From: Peromyscus leucopus
Taxonomy: Eukaryota; Chordata; Mammalia; Rodentia; Cricetidae
NCBI RefSeq assembly: GCF_004664715.2
Contig: NC_051063.1
Location: 115,740,829 to 115,804,828, forward strand
DNA length: 64,000 nt
Direction: 5' to 3'
This document shows, piece by piece, positions 22,325 through 33,420 of the stretch. The notes below the pieces were generated by a model, which was not told where the DNA came from, did not search any database, and was given only the letters and a program-made list of their open reading frames with translations. Position numbers and translations under genes: made by a program. How positions within the stretch are numbered: the first letter of the stretch is position 1; each line of letters opens with the position of its first letter.

Positions 22325-22470
22325 AGAGCTTAGAGTCAGGTAGTGCTCTGTTTACACCCAAGTTGGATGCATTTTAGTAAAATCACTGAAACTCTTATGG
22401 TTCAGTTCTTTCTCTGCAAAATACATATAATAATCATTTCTTCACAGCACTGCAGGTGGAGGCAAAGCAA
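22325..22470 (-). mobile_element. MIR (antisense)
   Basis: cactgaaactcttatggttcagttctttctctgcaaaatacatataataatc follows the MIR core antisense (aacctctctgagcctcagtttcctcatctgtaaaatggg). Confidence 0.6.
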
Positions 22471-22551
22471 GACCATCATAGTCTGATCCTCACCTCCAAA
22501 GCTTTTTTTGTCCCTTTTGTTACTGGTTGCTATGGGTTCCAGTAGACTAGT

Positions 22552-23236
22552 TGTGGTTGTTTGAATGAGAATGATCTCAATAGATGTTTAAATATTTGGT
22601 CCCCTGTTGATAGGAACAATTGGGAAGGATTAGGAAGTGGCCTTGTTGGAGGAGGTATGTCACAGAGGCAGGTTTTGAGCTTTTAACATAAACTGTTGCA
22701 AGGTATTTGATTACACTGCATAAAGATATGTCACTGTGATAGGTTTAATAAAAAGTTAAACTGAATAGCAAGGCAGGAGGTATATCTGGGACTTCTGGAC
22801 AGAGAGCTCTGGGAAGGAGAAAAGAAGGGTCTCCAGCTGGATGCAGAGGGAGCAAAACATACAAGAGGAGAGGTAAAAGCCATGAGCCACTTGATAGCAC
22901 ATAGATGAATAGAAATGGGTTGATTTACATTATAAGACATGGTTAGAAACAAGCCTAAGCTATAGGCTGAGCTTTCATAATTAATAAGTCTCTGTGTCAT
23001 TTTTTTTGTGAGCTGGCAGCCCAAAGAAAGCCTGCTCCATCCCATCATTTCCAGTATGCCCTCTGCCTCCTACTTATAGCTTGAGATGTGAACTCCTAGC
23101 TGTTACTTCCACCATGCTTTACCTTTACCGTTATGAACTCTAGTTAGCTCTCTGAAACCACAAGCCCAATTAAACATATAATTTTATAAGTTGCCTTGGT
23201 GTTCTACTGCAGCACTAAAAAAAAGTAACTAGTATG
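22552..23236 (+). mobile_element. ORR1-type MaLR LTR split by another LTR
   Basis: Left part tgtggttgtttgaatgagaatg, ggattaggaagtggccttgttgg, gtcacagaggcaggttttgag. The right part resumes at 23040 with cccatcatttccagtatgcc and ends with gttgccttggtg ... aagtaactagtatg. ctagt occurs at 22547-22551 and 23229-23233, but the second may be part of the diverged LTR end. Confidence 0.78.
22694..23039 (+). mobile_element. Class II-like ERV LTR nested in ORR1
   Basis: tgttgcaaggtatttgattac, aggcaggaggtatatctggg, gatgcagagggagcaa, gaatagaaatgggttgattta and ataattaataagtctctgtg, ending agcctgctcca. TG...CA ends fit, but the flanking 6-mers do not match, so its TSD has decayed or been lost. Confidence 0.75.
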
Positions 23237-23269
23237 TAAGACCCTGGATGCATCCACCAAATACATTAA

Positions 23270-23460
23270 CCTCTTTCATCACTTTTGAGCTAGGGCAATT
23301 GCTTTCAACTAGAAAGACAGAAAGGCATTTTTTCTTGGTTGATTCTGACAGACCTACTTTGCCAGCTGCTTGCAATTTGGTATGTGCACCCTTTCCTCAC
23401 TAGTTGCTCCCCTTATTGTGTGTCAATTTATGTGTCCCAGGAGTTTGTATTTGTAAAAGT
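23270..23460. repeat. Unidentified old repeat, copy B
   Basis: Partner of 21300-21505. The pair brackets the two LTR insertions at 21.79-23.24 kb, so it could be either a dispersed family or a local duplication. Confidence 0.5.
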
Positions 23461-23804
23461 CCGCATGTCTGGTCATCTGATTGACTAGTTAGGTGCTTCT
23501 GACCTCACTGTTTGTTATTTCTCAACACTGGCTGCTTATCAACATCAATGAGTAAGCCACAAACTTACGCCAAATCTGACTTGGGAGAATGCAGAATCTG
23601 CCTTTGAAAATCCTTTTCTCTTTGATTTGTATAAATAGCCTGGCTGCAGGTCACTGATTTGCACTTTGCCCAAAGAGGATTGAGTGTGTCCATCAGTGAT
23701 CCTTTTTAGTGTGACTGTATGATGGCTTTCTAGTTCTAAGCACCATGGGTGTAAACAGTGATTTGGGCAGCGACTCAACTTCCACATGTGTCAGGCTGGG
23801 TAGG
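23461..23804. other. No recognisable feature
   Basis: Nothing identified. Confidence 0.5.
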
Positions 23805-23930
23805 TAAAATCATCTCCATTCTACAAACACAGGAACTGGAACCCAGAATAATGATGGCACTTTCATGTCATTTAGCAACTATAATGGTCTCTCACAGGTT
23901 TCCCTAACTCTAAGTCCAAGGCCTTTCACT
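23805..23930 (+). mobile_element. MIR
   Basis: ctccattctacaaacacaggaactggaaccc ... gtcatttagcaac ... gtttccctaactctaagtccaagg matches the 3' half of MIR. Confidence 0.6.
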
Positions 23931-25497
23931 TTCAGTAAAGTAAATCAGAATGTCCATTCAATTCGTTAAGGTCAGGAGCTAGACTGAGCTAACATGACTA
24001 TCATGTTTTTGAGAATGGTAATGATCAGGTTTTGATAAAGTTAGATGAGTAATTCCTGATTCTGGACAGGCTTGATGGAGGGCAGTGATTCTAACATGAA
24101 CTCTGAAAGGTGGAGACCCTCTCCACATTAGAGATGAGATGAGCAGATGGGATAAATATGAGAAAAGTTTGCACCTTTGAACCACCGTCTTGAAGAGAAG
24201 TGATGTACAATGTAGGGACTTTTTGGAAGGTGGCAGGAAACTATCTTCACTTGGGGCAGGGAGTTCTTAAAAGTCATTAAAGTAAATGACTCAGCGTCTT
24301 TGGTTTGCAAGCTTATGGAAATGACATCTCCTCCAGCAATTTGACTATTAGAGCACAAAAATGCTTAATTAAATAGAAATATTGAATTGAATTCACCTCT
24401 GTTGATATGCAAAGAGGTTTTATTCCCTTGAATTTATTAAATCACTAGTTAGATGGGGATTCAATTAAAAGCTAATATTAAACTCTTGAAGGAGATAAGC
24501 TCAATCATAAGAACATTTAACCTGTAAGTTGAGTGTCTGTGTATTACAGTCTTCCACACCAAGAGAAAGAACATTCCTATTCCGTGTGCAATGAGAATCT
24601 TTTAAACAAGGTCATAGAGTCTAATTTTTAAGATTTCTAAACTGTCATGTCTTGGAATATTCACCCAATTGTTCATTTAGCAAATGTGTGTGGCTTCCTG
24701 TTGAGTGTTCCTGGTTCCCATAATCCTTCCAGCCAGAACACAGGAGTGGCTCTTCCTTGCCCTCACTGAGTAGAAGTCAGAAAGTCATAGGGGATGATAA
24801 AGCAACTTATTTATTTACTCCAGTTGAGCTGTATTTAGAGGCTTAGTATGGAGAGGGAAGAGGGTTAGAGGCCCGTGTAGTGCAGAGGCCTAATGCTGAG
24901 CAGAGCATGGTGAAATCTTCGCAGCAGTAACAACATTTACAGGGGCATTACCGATGACAGCCACATACAGCTCACTGTGTATGCTGCTCTGAATTTTGAA
25001 TATAGTAAGAGAGGATGGTGAAGTAAGACAGAGACAGCAGACAGAAGGTATAATGTCAAGGGCTAACACTTCCAGGCTCACAAACTTACATTTTACTCTA
25101 GAGATAATGAGGAGTCAGTCAAAAGCTAGAGATGCACATAAGCATTGCTTGTCTGTCTGTCAATCAGTCTGCCTTTCTCTTTCTTTTATCATAATTTACT
25201 GGTTTCTGTGGTTGATAAAAATAGAAAAGTGACATTAAGGAGTCACAGTGAGGATAAGAACTAAAGACTGCCAGGATTTCCCATTGCTCATCTTCACTCA
25301 TGCCCCTTCTCTCCGAATGTCACCACCAGCCTCTCTTACTTCAGACAGCCTTTCCCAACTGGTCAAAGATCCGAGGAATCAATTGCCTAGTCTCTGTGGA
25401 TCAGTTCTAGAAAAGGAGTCCAGTTGGCTTTGCTTAGACTCTTGGCAATGATGTGAGATAATCTGAGATAGATGAAATATTGAAAAGTTCCTTTAAG
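23931..25497. other. No gene; possible L2 scrap at its right end
   Basis: AT-rich at 24.36-24.70 kb. tgtcaccaccagcctctc ... cagacagcctttccc at 25318-25356 faintly resembles L2. Otherwise unassigned. Confidence 0.45.
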
Positions 25498-25676
25498 GGT
25501 CTGGAAAGATGGCTCAGTGGATCAAAGTGCATGCTGGTTTTTTAACGTTCCAGAGTGAGTTCCCAGCACCCACATGGTGGCTTACAACTGCCTTTCACTT
25601 TAGTCCTTCGTCTTCTTCTGGCTTCCACAGGCACTTACACGCATGCACATGCACAAATAAATAAATCTTAGTAATA
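25498..25676 (+). mobile_element. B3 SINE
   Basis: gtctggaaagatggctcagtgg head with Pol III-type A box, gagtgagttcccagcaccc B-box region, catggtggcttacaac, and the tail acacgcatgcacatgcac followed by aaataaataaatc. Confidence 0.88.
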
Positions 25677-26499
25677 ACAAATTCCTTCAGAGGATGAATA
25701 AGAAGTGGAATAGCGATGAGTCCTGAACTGAGGCAGTGACTAAGGGGAAGGCGAGGTTGGCTGAGCTACAGAAAGGAAGACATGTAACTTGGCTTTGCTT
25801 GAAGTGTCGAGCAAAGGAAGGTCACTGTGGTGCTAGGCATTGGAGAGACAGACTGTTTTCATTTCGCTCAACTGGGCGATGGTGATCTTATTTCTTTAGG
25901 CATAAGGAAAAGCAGTTCACCATGAAAAACAAAGTTCACTTTTTCTTTCTAGTTTGCTGGGTTGATGATTTAAACATTTTCCCTGCTTTTTTCAAAGGCA
26001 ATAATTGCCCCATTTGACATAAAAACACATATTTAAAACTTCATTTTTATTATCTGAAATAGGTTCTTTCTATCTTACTAATATATGTATATGTTCATTG
26101 GCAGGTTAGCTGCTGTAACAACTTTCCAGTAACAGTCTAAGAAAGGCAGTTAGTAGAAACCGAAGAAAGAAAGTAGCAGTGCCCAGTAAGATTGCACCTC
26201 TTTCTATGTCCATGTGGTCAAAATTAGCTTCCATCAAAATTAATTAGGTAGGTGACTAGATAAGCCTTTTCCTTATTTCTAAGAATTGTACTGTCCTTAT
26301 AAACACCATAAATATAACACAACTGCACTATCTTTTGTTACAAATGAACATGGCTCAGATATTTTACCAATTCAAACTCTATCATCCAGTAGGCTGAGAT
26401 GGGAATATTCACTGAACATTTGACTTGAGACATTGAGTAACAGAGTTTATATCCTTGTATGTAGTCTTTACTGTTTCAAATGGTCTTCATCATATTCCC
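25677..26499. other. No recognisable feature
   Basis: Nothing identified. Confidence 0.45.
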
Positions 26500-26820
26500 T
26501 GATGAACAATTCCAACTTATCCCTTAAAACTGAATGAAATGTCATCTCTCCATTGTGAAGACTTCCTCAAGACAAAATTATCTTTTTTCCTGTGGCTTAC
26601 TAAGTAGCATCCCACAGAATTTTACTTGATCAGTACTCAAATATATTTTGTGAACTTCTATACAGATTCTTTACTCCTCTGTGATTCTGCTTACTATGCA
26701 ATGGGCTTAATATCAGGTGGATTAAATAATACAATGAATTCAAAGCATGCTGTCTCTACTTAACACTGTGTCTGGAATATGGACAGAGACCAGCACATTA
26801 GAAATGAATAAATACATGAA
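26500..26820 (+). mobile_element. L2 3'-end fragment
   Basis: gaatgaaatgtcatctctcc ... gaagacttcctcaagac ... gtctggaatatggacagagaccagcac ... aatgaataaatac keeps the order of an L2 3' end (aaatgtcacctcctc ... aggccttccctgac ... gcctggcacat ... gaatgaat). Confidence 0.5.
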
Positions 26821-26867
26821 AAAACAAGTATAAAAGTAAAAGGTTATCCAAGATTGCCAGATAGATA

Positions 26868-27001
26868 ACGTCTACTTGGGTCTGTTTGCAGATTATGTAA
26901 CAGTAAAAATATTGACACTTGACCTAGTATCAGAGGAGGACCAGACTGTATGTTGTGAGATTGTGTCTTCTATTTATAACAATGAAGCTACACCCAGGAA
27001 A

Positions 27002-27032
<31 letters not shown>

Positions 27033-27345
27033 GATCACCTAAACACGACTTGAACAATGTCATTCCTAGTTGACAGGCCAGGCCAATATGGATGAGGGAC
27101 TCTCACATGACCCAACTCCTAGATGACCTACTGGTAAATGATAGGTGTTGAAAGAGAGAGAATCATTCTCCAGGGATGAGTCCCTTGATACATTATCCAA
27201 TGCCAAGAGGTCAGCCCTAAACACATATAAGCAGTACTAAGTAGACCCATTACATATATGTGTAACAATAATTGAAGAACACATCACAAATTTGAGAGGG
27301 AGTCGGGAGTCACTGGAAGAATTGGTTGTTTTTTTGAGGGAAGTG
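26868..27345 (+). mobile_element. L1 3' UTR segment (Lx-like), sense
   Basis: ttgggtctgtttgcag, ggaccagactgtatgttgtg, aatgaagctacacccaggaaat, a 28-nt A run at 27005-27032, agatcacctaaacacgac, ctccagggatgagtccc, ggtcagccctaaacacata and atttgagagggagtcgg run in L1 3' UTR order towards the 3' end. Confidence 0.75.
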
Positions 27346-28372
27346 GTCCATGGGGTCTCCTTGGCCAATGATTCAGCAAGATGTAGCCCATTTATGACAC
27401 TTCATCTTTTACTTGATGGCATAAGATGTCTAGTGGGAACATTGCCTGACTCATTATATGGTGACTCCATTAAGATTCCTTTCATATATGTATATATCTT
27501 ATGAACCTTCTTCAATAACAGATTTCAATATGGTTTTTCAAGTGGACTTTAGTGTTAGTTGTCCCTCCCCATATTCCTTTGTTTACCCTTCTCTTCCATT
27601 CCTTGCCCTATTTAATTCTCCTATTATAGTTTCCCCCTTGGGTCTCCATAGCAATATATTCTATTTCTTTTTCTCTCTGAGATCCTCTCTTCTTTTCCCT
27701 GGCTCCTTACTATGGACCTAACCTCTGTGGTTATTCAGATTGTAGCACATATATTGAAGGCTTAAAAGCTAACATCCACAAATAAAACAAAACATACAAT
27801 ATTTGTCTTTTGGGGTCTTGGTTTCCTTGCTCAGGATGCTTTTATCTCTAGCTCCATCAGTTGACCTGCAAATTTTATAAAAGATAAATAAAATTTTATT
27901 ATATAAATATACCACATTTCCTTATCTATTTATCAGTTGATGGATATCTAGGCTACTTCTAATTTCTGACTATTATAAATAAAGCAGCAATAAACATGTT
28001 TGGGTAATGTCTCTGTAGATGTAGAGCTCTTTGGGTATGTGCCCAAGAGTGGTATAGCTGGATCTTGATGTAGATCAAGTCCCAACTTCCTGAGAAATTG
28101 CTACACTGATTACCACAGTGGTACAAGTTTGCACTCCCACCAGCAATGAATAAGTTTTCTCCTTTCCCTACATCCTTGCCAGGAGGAGCTGTCATTTGTT
28201 TTATTGATCTTGGACATTCTGACTGGTGCAAGATGAAATCTTTAGTAGTTTTAATTTGCATTTCCCTGATGGCTAAGGATGTTGAACATTTAAGTATTTC
28301 TCAGCCATTTGTGTTTCATCTTTTGAGAACTCTGCCTTAATCTGTACCCCAGTTTTAAATTGGGGACTAGAA
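27345..28372 (-). mobile_element. L1 ORF2 3' end and 3' UTR (Lx-like), antisense
   Basis: On the minus strand: reverse-transcriptase ORF2 C-terminal coding (28372 to about 27850; gcactcccaccagcaatg, gaaattgctacactgattacc and atttaccacatttccttatc-type landmarks on the plus strand), then 3' UTR (ggagccagggaaaagaagag, tatattgctatggagaccc, ggtccatggggtctcc on either strand). Frames are broken. It abuts the sense L1 piece without a poly(A). Confidence 0.8.
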
Positions 28373-28439
28373 GAATAGTGAAAATTGCTTGCCTGTATCC
28401 TAGCCCAGTGTGGCCACTGGGGGTCCCTGGTATAAAGTG

Positions 28440-28465
28440 TTTTTTTTTTTTTTTTTTTTTTTTTT
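28440..28465 (-). repeat. T homopolymer, 26 nt
   Basis: Uninterrupted T run directly after ggtataaagtg. No SINE or L1 is recognisable to its right. Confidence 0.9.
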
Positions 28466-28564
28466 GCAGATTGGCATCTGACACAAAGGAATGGAGATGG
28501 GGTAGACGGGAACTCTGAAAGGGTCAGTGGGAAAGAACTAAACTGAATCTGCACCAAAAGATGT

Positions 28565-28735
28565 AGGGTTTTGTGACCTTTAACACCATCCTATGAAGTA
28601 TTGTTGCTTTTTTTCAGATGAAAATTCCAGGCTCAGAGACGCTAAATGGCCTATTTGAGAACATATTGGCAATTGTAAAATCTGGGCTTCAAATTAGTTT
28701 TAGTAATATCAGATTCTAAAACCTTTACCAGCTGA
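28565..28735 (+). mobile_element. MIR
   Basis: cagatgaaaattccaggctcagagacgctaaatggcc ... ctgggcttcaaattag ... attctaaaacc matches the MIR 3' half (cagatgaggaaactgaggctcagagaggttaa ... gattcgaac). Confidence 0.65.
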
Positions 28736-28824
28736 TTTCTTCTACTGACATGTGGCTTGGGATCTACTGCCTGTGGCCTTGATGTTGCTACATGACAGTC
28801 TGTGTATCAGGGGACATCCTTACC

Positions 28825-29178
28825 TGTAGTTGAAAGATTTTCCTGTAACCCATCTGGTCTGCAGCTGCTCAGACCCAAGTAAACATACAGAGGCTTATAT
28901 TAATTAAAACTGCTCCACCATTAGCTCAGGCTAACAATTGACTAGCTCTTACACTTAAACTCAGCCCATTTCTGTTAATCTATATGTTGCCACGTGTTCC
29001 GTGGCTTTACGTATGTGCCAATATATGCTGCTCCCTGGACAGCAGGCTGGTGTCTCCTCAGTCAGCCTTCCTCTTCTTATAATTCTCCTTGTCTACTTAT
29101 CCTGCCTATACTTCCTGCCTGGCTACTGGCCAATCAGCATTTTATTAAACCAGTGTACAAAAGCATTATCCCATCGCA
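28825..29178 (-). mobile_element. Class II ERV solo LTR with perfect TSD
   Basis: Read on the plus strand it starts tgtagttgaaag and ends catcgca (TG...CA). Landmarks: cagctgctcagacccaag, acatacagaggcttatat, ttgccacgtgttccgtggc, ctgcctggctactggccaatc. The 6-bp TSD cttacc is intact at 28819-28824 and 29179-29184; 6 bp is typical of class II (betaretrovirus-like) elements. Related to 62540-62914. Confidence 0.9.
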
Positions 29179-29184
29179 CTTACC

Positions 29185-30254
29185 TTCTTCTGGGTCCCTT
29201 GTCACTCTATCCATACAGAACTAATGATGGGAACACCTATGCATATTCAACTTCCATTTTTGTCTAATTAATTTTACTCATATATGTTAATATTAACTTC
29301 TTCATGCCCTTTCTAAGTAAATCAGGAACCATGAAGAGATGCCTTGCCAGGCTGCCTCTGACCCATCTTGTGATGGGTCCATTAATCTCCCAGGTTCTGA
29401 GTAAGGGTGTGACTACTCCAGACTACAATTCTTAAGAGACAGTAAAGAAAGTAAGAAGGACAGGACTAGAATTTAAATTTCAGTGTGTTGCTCAGGACAG
29501 GAGGAAAAGCAAACTGGAAGCTTTATATAGTTTCTTGATTAGATGTACACAGTGAATATGCAATGTAATTTGATAATTCTTTTTATTTGACAGTCATATT
29601 GTAAGTTTAATTAAAGAGAGTTACCCTTAAGCCCATACTTTGGTACTGTATCTACAGCATCCCTGTGTCAATTCTCAGACTTGGATTATTGCTGCATCCC
29701 TCTGTCCCTTGGAGCCATGCTGTAGATGGCTATAGCTCTCTGAAGCCTCCCTACACTGGATGACAGGGCAGGAGCTGAAGGAGCTTTATTGTTGCTCCTC
29801 TGGGACAGAAAGAACAGCAGGACATTGTTGCTTGAAAGAAAGATCTTTGAGATTTTTATTTTGATTCAGTTGCCTTTTCTGAATTTTGATACCAATCCTG
29901 TAATGACTTGTTTTCCCAGTATTTAAGACTCTCGGCTTCTAACTTTCCTCTACCCTTGAAAAGTAGTCTTGTCTATTGAAAATGTTTATCACTTCTACTT
30001 TCGTTGGTGTTAATTATTCTTCTCATTTAATTCAAAAGAGACTACCTATCACTCATCCCATCTCAGGGTGTTACACCAATGAACTATCTATCTAAACCAA
30101 CACCTGACAGCTTTCCTCCCACGAACATGCTTCACAGTGATTTTAGCCATCAGATATGGGCATTACATGCAGAAGATCCAGAGTTCATGACACAGTTTTA
30201 TAATTGCATATAACTGCACCATTCATCTTCATAGAATTTTTAATAAGCCCTAGG
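29185..30254. other. No recognisable feature
   Basis: Nothing identified. Confidence 0.45.
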
Positions 30255-30269
30255 TAAACAAGTGTATTT

Positions 30270-30392
30270 AAAATTGTGATAGGTGGGAATGGGGGAAGGC
30301 TGGGGAGCAGAAAGAAGGAGGAGGCGGGGATCTGTGGTTGGTTTGTAAAATGAATAGAAAATTTCTTAATAAAAATTAAAAAAAGTATGCAA
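30270..30392 (+). mobile_element. L1 3' end fragment
   Basis: ggtgggaatgggggaagg, gaaggaggaggcggggatctg and gtggttggtttgtaaaatgaa, then an A-rich tail. This is the same 3' end as the copies at 611-877 and 63542-63705, in sense orientation. Confidence 0.82.
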
Positions 30393-31015
30393 AAGGCTCT
30401 GCTAAGTAACTCCCCAGACTATTTATAGGAAGCTTTAGCACATGTAAAGATTTAGCTGTTTATCTCAGAGACAAATTGATAAAAATCATCAGAATAAGGA
30501 TCATTGGCCCAGTTTCTGCATACTCATATATAAAATCTACCCATGTGATTAAAAGTACCTAAATGTTAAAATAACATGAAAAGATCACTATCATAACTTG
30601 ATAATTCTTAAGATGGGAGTGCTCATTGCCAAAGACAGGAGAAACTCTAGGGCAAAGGAAGAAAGGAGGCAAAGGATAGTATAGTGTGTATGTGCTTGCA
30701 TGTATACATTACATTATTATGGATAAGTCAAGTTCACCCAACTGTGTTCACAATTGTACCATACCTAGTAAACTGTCTGCTATTTTAATTATCAATACTA
30801 AAGATTAAAAACAAAATGACTAACCACCAAGATTTCACCTGCTACTTTTACTTGTAAAGTTTTTGTTTTTTTTTTTAAATTTTAAGAATGAGCTGTAATT
30901 TGATCCCCAGTCTGTATTGTATAGGGCTCTGAATCCATTTATACATCATGATTTCAAAGGTATTAAAGATTACAATATTTGAGGCATGCCTCTCTATTTG
31001 ATGATCATGGCTTTG
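30393..31015. other. No recognisable feature
   Basis: AT-rich; nothing identified. Confidence 0.45.
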
Positions 31016-31019
31016 AGAG

Positions 31020-31205
31020 TCTTTTCTTCCTTCTCTGAGCTAAGTCCTACTTTATCCTTCAGGGAGCTTTCCACTTTAGTCATCCACATCTCCGCTTTCT
31101 AATGGTCAGCACATGTGTAGTTCTTTTGTTATGTGTTTGTCTGCTTAGACTATAAGAACACTGCTGTCAAAAGCGAGTCTTGTACATTTGAGCTTAACAA
31201 ATTTT
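31020..31205 (+). mobile_element. Possible L2 fragment
   Basis: gtttgtctgcttagactataagaacactgctg recalls the L2 gtctgtctcccc.actagaatgtaagctcc block. Weak. Confidence 0.4.
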
Positions 31206-31567
31206 CAAACAAAGCAATGGGCTATAGTCTTTATTTTATGTCAGCAGAGTCATAGATGTCCCTTGAGCATGTTGCAAAGTGAGAAATAGGTCATGCTGGC
31301 CTTGCATTTCCTCTATCTTTTAGGCAACACTCATGCCTCTCCCACAGTGAGCTTGGTTCCTGATAAGAATTCATATCATTCTTTATTGCAGAAGGAGGGC
31401 TTCACACCACTGTGTGGTCGGCACAACCAGCATTCATCTTGTGATTTTCGGGTTAGAATTTTCTTATCTGCTTCCTCCATTGCACTGTAATAACTAAGGG
31501 TTAGGGATAATGTATGTCTTATTCCCTGCCTAGCATATTTCCTAAAATCTACTTAAAAGTAAAATTG

Positions 31568-31710
31568 TTAATATTTATTTGAGTGCTAAATATTTTACAC
31601 ACAACTTAGTATTCCAGCAGCAACATATAAGATGGGTACTACTAGTATATCCATTTTAAAGACTGAGGGGACTGAGGGTAAGGATAATTTTATGCATCTA
31701 CTAAAGACCA
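31568..31710 (+). mobile_element. MIR
   Basis: tgctaaatattttacacaca, gatgggtactactagtatatccattttaaagactgaggggactgagg matches MIR (tttacatgtattatc ... gtactattattatccccattttacagatgaggaaactgagg). Confidence 0.65.
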
Positions 31711-31731
31711 TACACACAAGAATGTTTTCTT

Positions 31732-31886
31732 GCCGGGCAGTGGTGGCACACGCCTTTAATCCCAGCACTTGGGAGGCAGAGGCATGCGGATCTCTGTGAG
31801 TTTGAGGCCAGCCTGGGCTACCAAGTGAGTTCCAGGAAAGGCGCAAAGCTATACAGAGAAACCCTGTCTCGAAAAAAACCAAAAAA
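31732..31886 (+). mobile_element. B1 SINE
   Basis: Full-length, gccgggcagtggtggcac to ctgtctcgaaaaaaacc, with A tail to 31899. It contains the cricetid-style ccaggaaaggcgcaaagct stretch. TSD aagaatgttttctt at 31718-31731 and 31898-31911. Confidence 0.96.
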
Positions 31887-31907
31887 AAAAAAAAAAAAAG
31901 AATGTTT

Positions 31908-32062
<155 letters not shown>

Positions 32063-32070
<8 letters not shown>

Positions 32071-32225
32071 GGGGGGGCGTGTTTTGAGACAGGGCTTTTC
32101 TGTGTAGTTTTGGTGCCTGTCCTGGATCTCACTCTGTAGACTAGGCTGGCCTCGAACTCACAGAGATCCGCCTGGCTTTGCCTCCTGAGTGCTGGGATTA
32201 AAGACATGTGCCACTACCACCCAGT
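32063..32225 (-). mobile_element. B1 SINE (antisense)
   Basis: gttttgagacagggcttttc, ggcctcgaactcacagagatcc, gctgggattaaagacatgtgcc and cactaccacccag. Its outer TSD caatgttttct (32228-32238) repeats the target sequence of the first B1. Confidence 0.95.
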
Positions 32226-32238
32226 AACAATGTTTTCT

Positions 32239-32685
32239 AAGTGAAAACATTCCCTCATTGAGGGAGGAGCAATGCTCATGAGACTCAGGAAGCTAAGGAA
32301 GCTTGCAAAGCTCAGGAAGCTTAGAAAATGATAAAACTCACAAGGCTCATTTCCAGGGATATATAAAACAGACAATGGCTGGGATAGGGCAGACACTCTG
32401 ATGGAGTTGCCTGGGAATTGGGCAGGGAGCTTCTGGGATCCCGTATTTGTAAGCTATTATCCACACTGGGGTTGTCATTGGTGGTACAACTGCCTTTGAG
32501 TCACCCATGCTCCTGTAAGTGACCTCTCACTTACGTTTTGTAAGTGGTGTCAGTAAACTTGCTGGGTCACTTTTCTGGACTTGGGTGGAGGAACTAGTTT
32601 GGTCTGTCATTGGTGACCTGTCTGGGCTGAATACAGATTTATTCTTGTCTCTCCAGGAAAAAGTCACACCACAGAGCCCATAGGT
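32239..32685 (+). mobile_element. Probable ERV LTR, family uncertain
   Basis: ctcatgagactcaggaagc, gcaaagctcaggaagcttag, cattggtggtacaactgcc, ctgtaagtgacctctcactta and gtcagtaaacttgctgggtcac give a GT-rich stretch after a cleavage-signal-like segment, as in an R-U5 region. TG...CA ends and TSD were not resolved. Confidence 0.5.
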
Positions 32686-33029
32686 GATGAAGGCAGCGAT
32701 TCACACTCAGGGGACAGAGCCACCGAACTGTGCTTTTATCCAATACTCATCTTAATGAATGTTTTGGTGTTGATTCAGTTTGAGATTAACAAGCCTTCTT
32801 CCAGGCTGCAGTGGAAGGAGACACAAGTCATGTTAGACAAGGAGTGAGACAAGCACAGACTCCAATGGACAAATAGTGAGGGACCGTGTCTCAGAATGTG
32901 GATGTCTGGAAGGAGGAGGAGAGATACCAATTCTTCATTGACATAGGAGTTCAGCTTCAAAAGGGGTTCCCTTTTATAAGGAAGCAATGAGTACCCAGGA
33001 AGTGGTGGTGACAGTCCTAGGTTACAGGA
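32686..33029. other. No recognisable feature
   Basis: Nothing identified. Confidence 0.45.
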
Positions 33030-33259
33030 AGTCAATTTACGAGTGTGCCTGAGAGAAGCAAAGTAAAGAAAAATAGCTGGGCTGAGCGCAATGCCCGACA
33101 CATCTATCCTGAGCAAACCTCGTGTTCACACAGATCAGGACTCTTGTGCCTACGTATTCTCCTGGAGTTGAAGACTTACAGGAGCCCTGCCGAAGAATCT
33201 AGTTCCGCCCTTCCAGGTTGGGAGGGAGGGAAGTTAGTTCTCAACAGCCACACTGAAAA

Positions 33260-33301
<42 letters not shown>

Positions 33302-33420
33302 CCCCAGAGAAGGAGAAGTGCTGCCTGGCTTGGCGCTGAGTCCTTCCCATACCGCTCAGGGCTCCTTCTGTGCAGAAGTCGTGTCTGTTTCCATTTCGTT
33401 CAGCCATTAACTCACACGAG
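33030..33420. other. CpG-enriched patch around a 35-nt A run
   Basis: About 12 CpG dinucleotides in under 400 bp (33040, 33087, 33096, 33121, 33153, 33191, 33206 and five more after the A run), in a region otherwise almost free of CpG. A perfect A run lies at 33261-33295. No known repeat recognised. It could be a weak regulatory element or a GC-rich retroposed sequence with its tail. Confidence 0.4.
33261..33295 (+). repeat. A homopolymer, 35 nt
   Basis: Uninterrupted A run preceded by ctgaaaac. Confidence 0.95.

Noticed and set aside
25498..25560. tRNA-like sequence with A- and B-box motifs
   Set aside because: These are Pol III promoter boxes of a B3 SINE (others at 45129 and 59367), not functional tRNA genes.
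33045..33410. 121-codon plus-strand frame with a poly-lysine run
   Set aside because: The lysines come from the 35-nt A run and flanking residues match no family. The patch is reported only for its CpG content.
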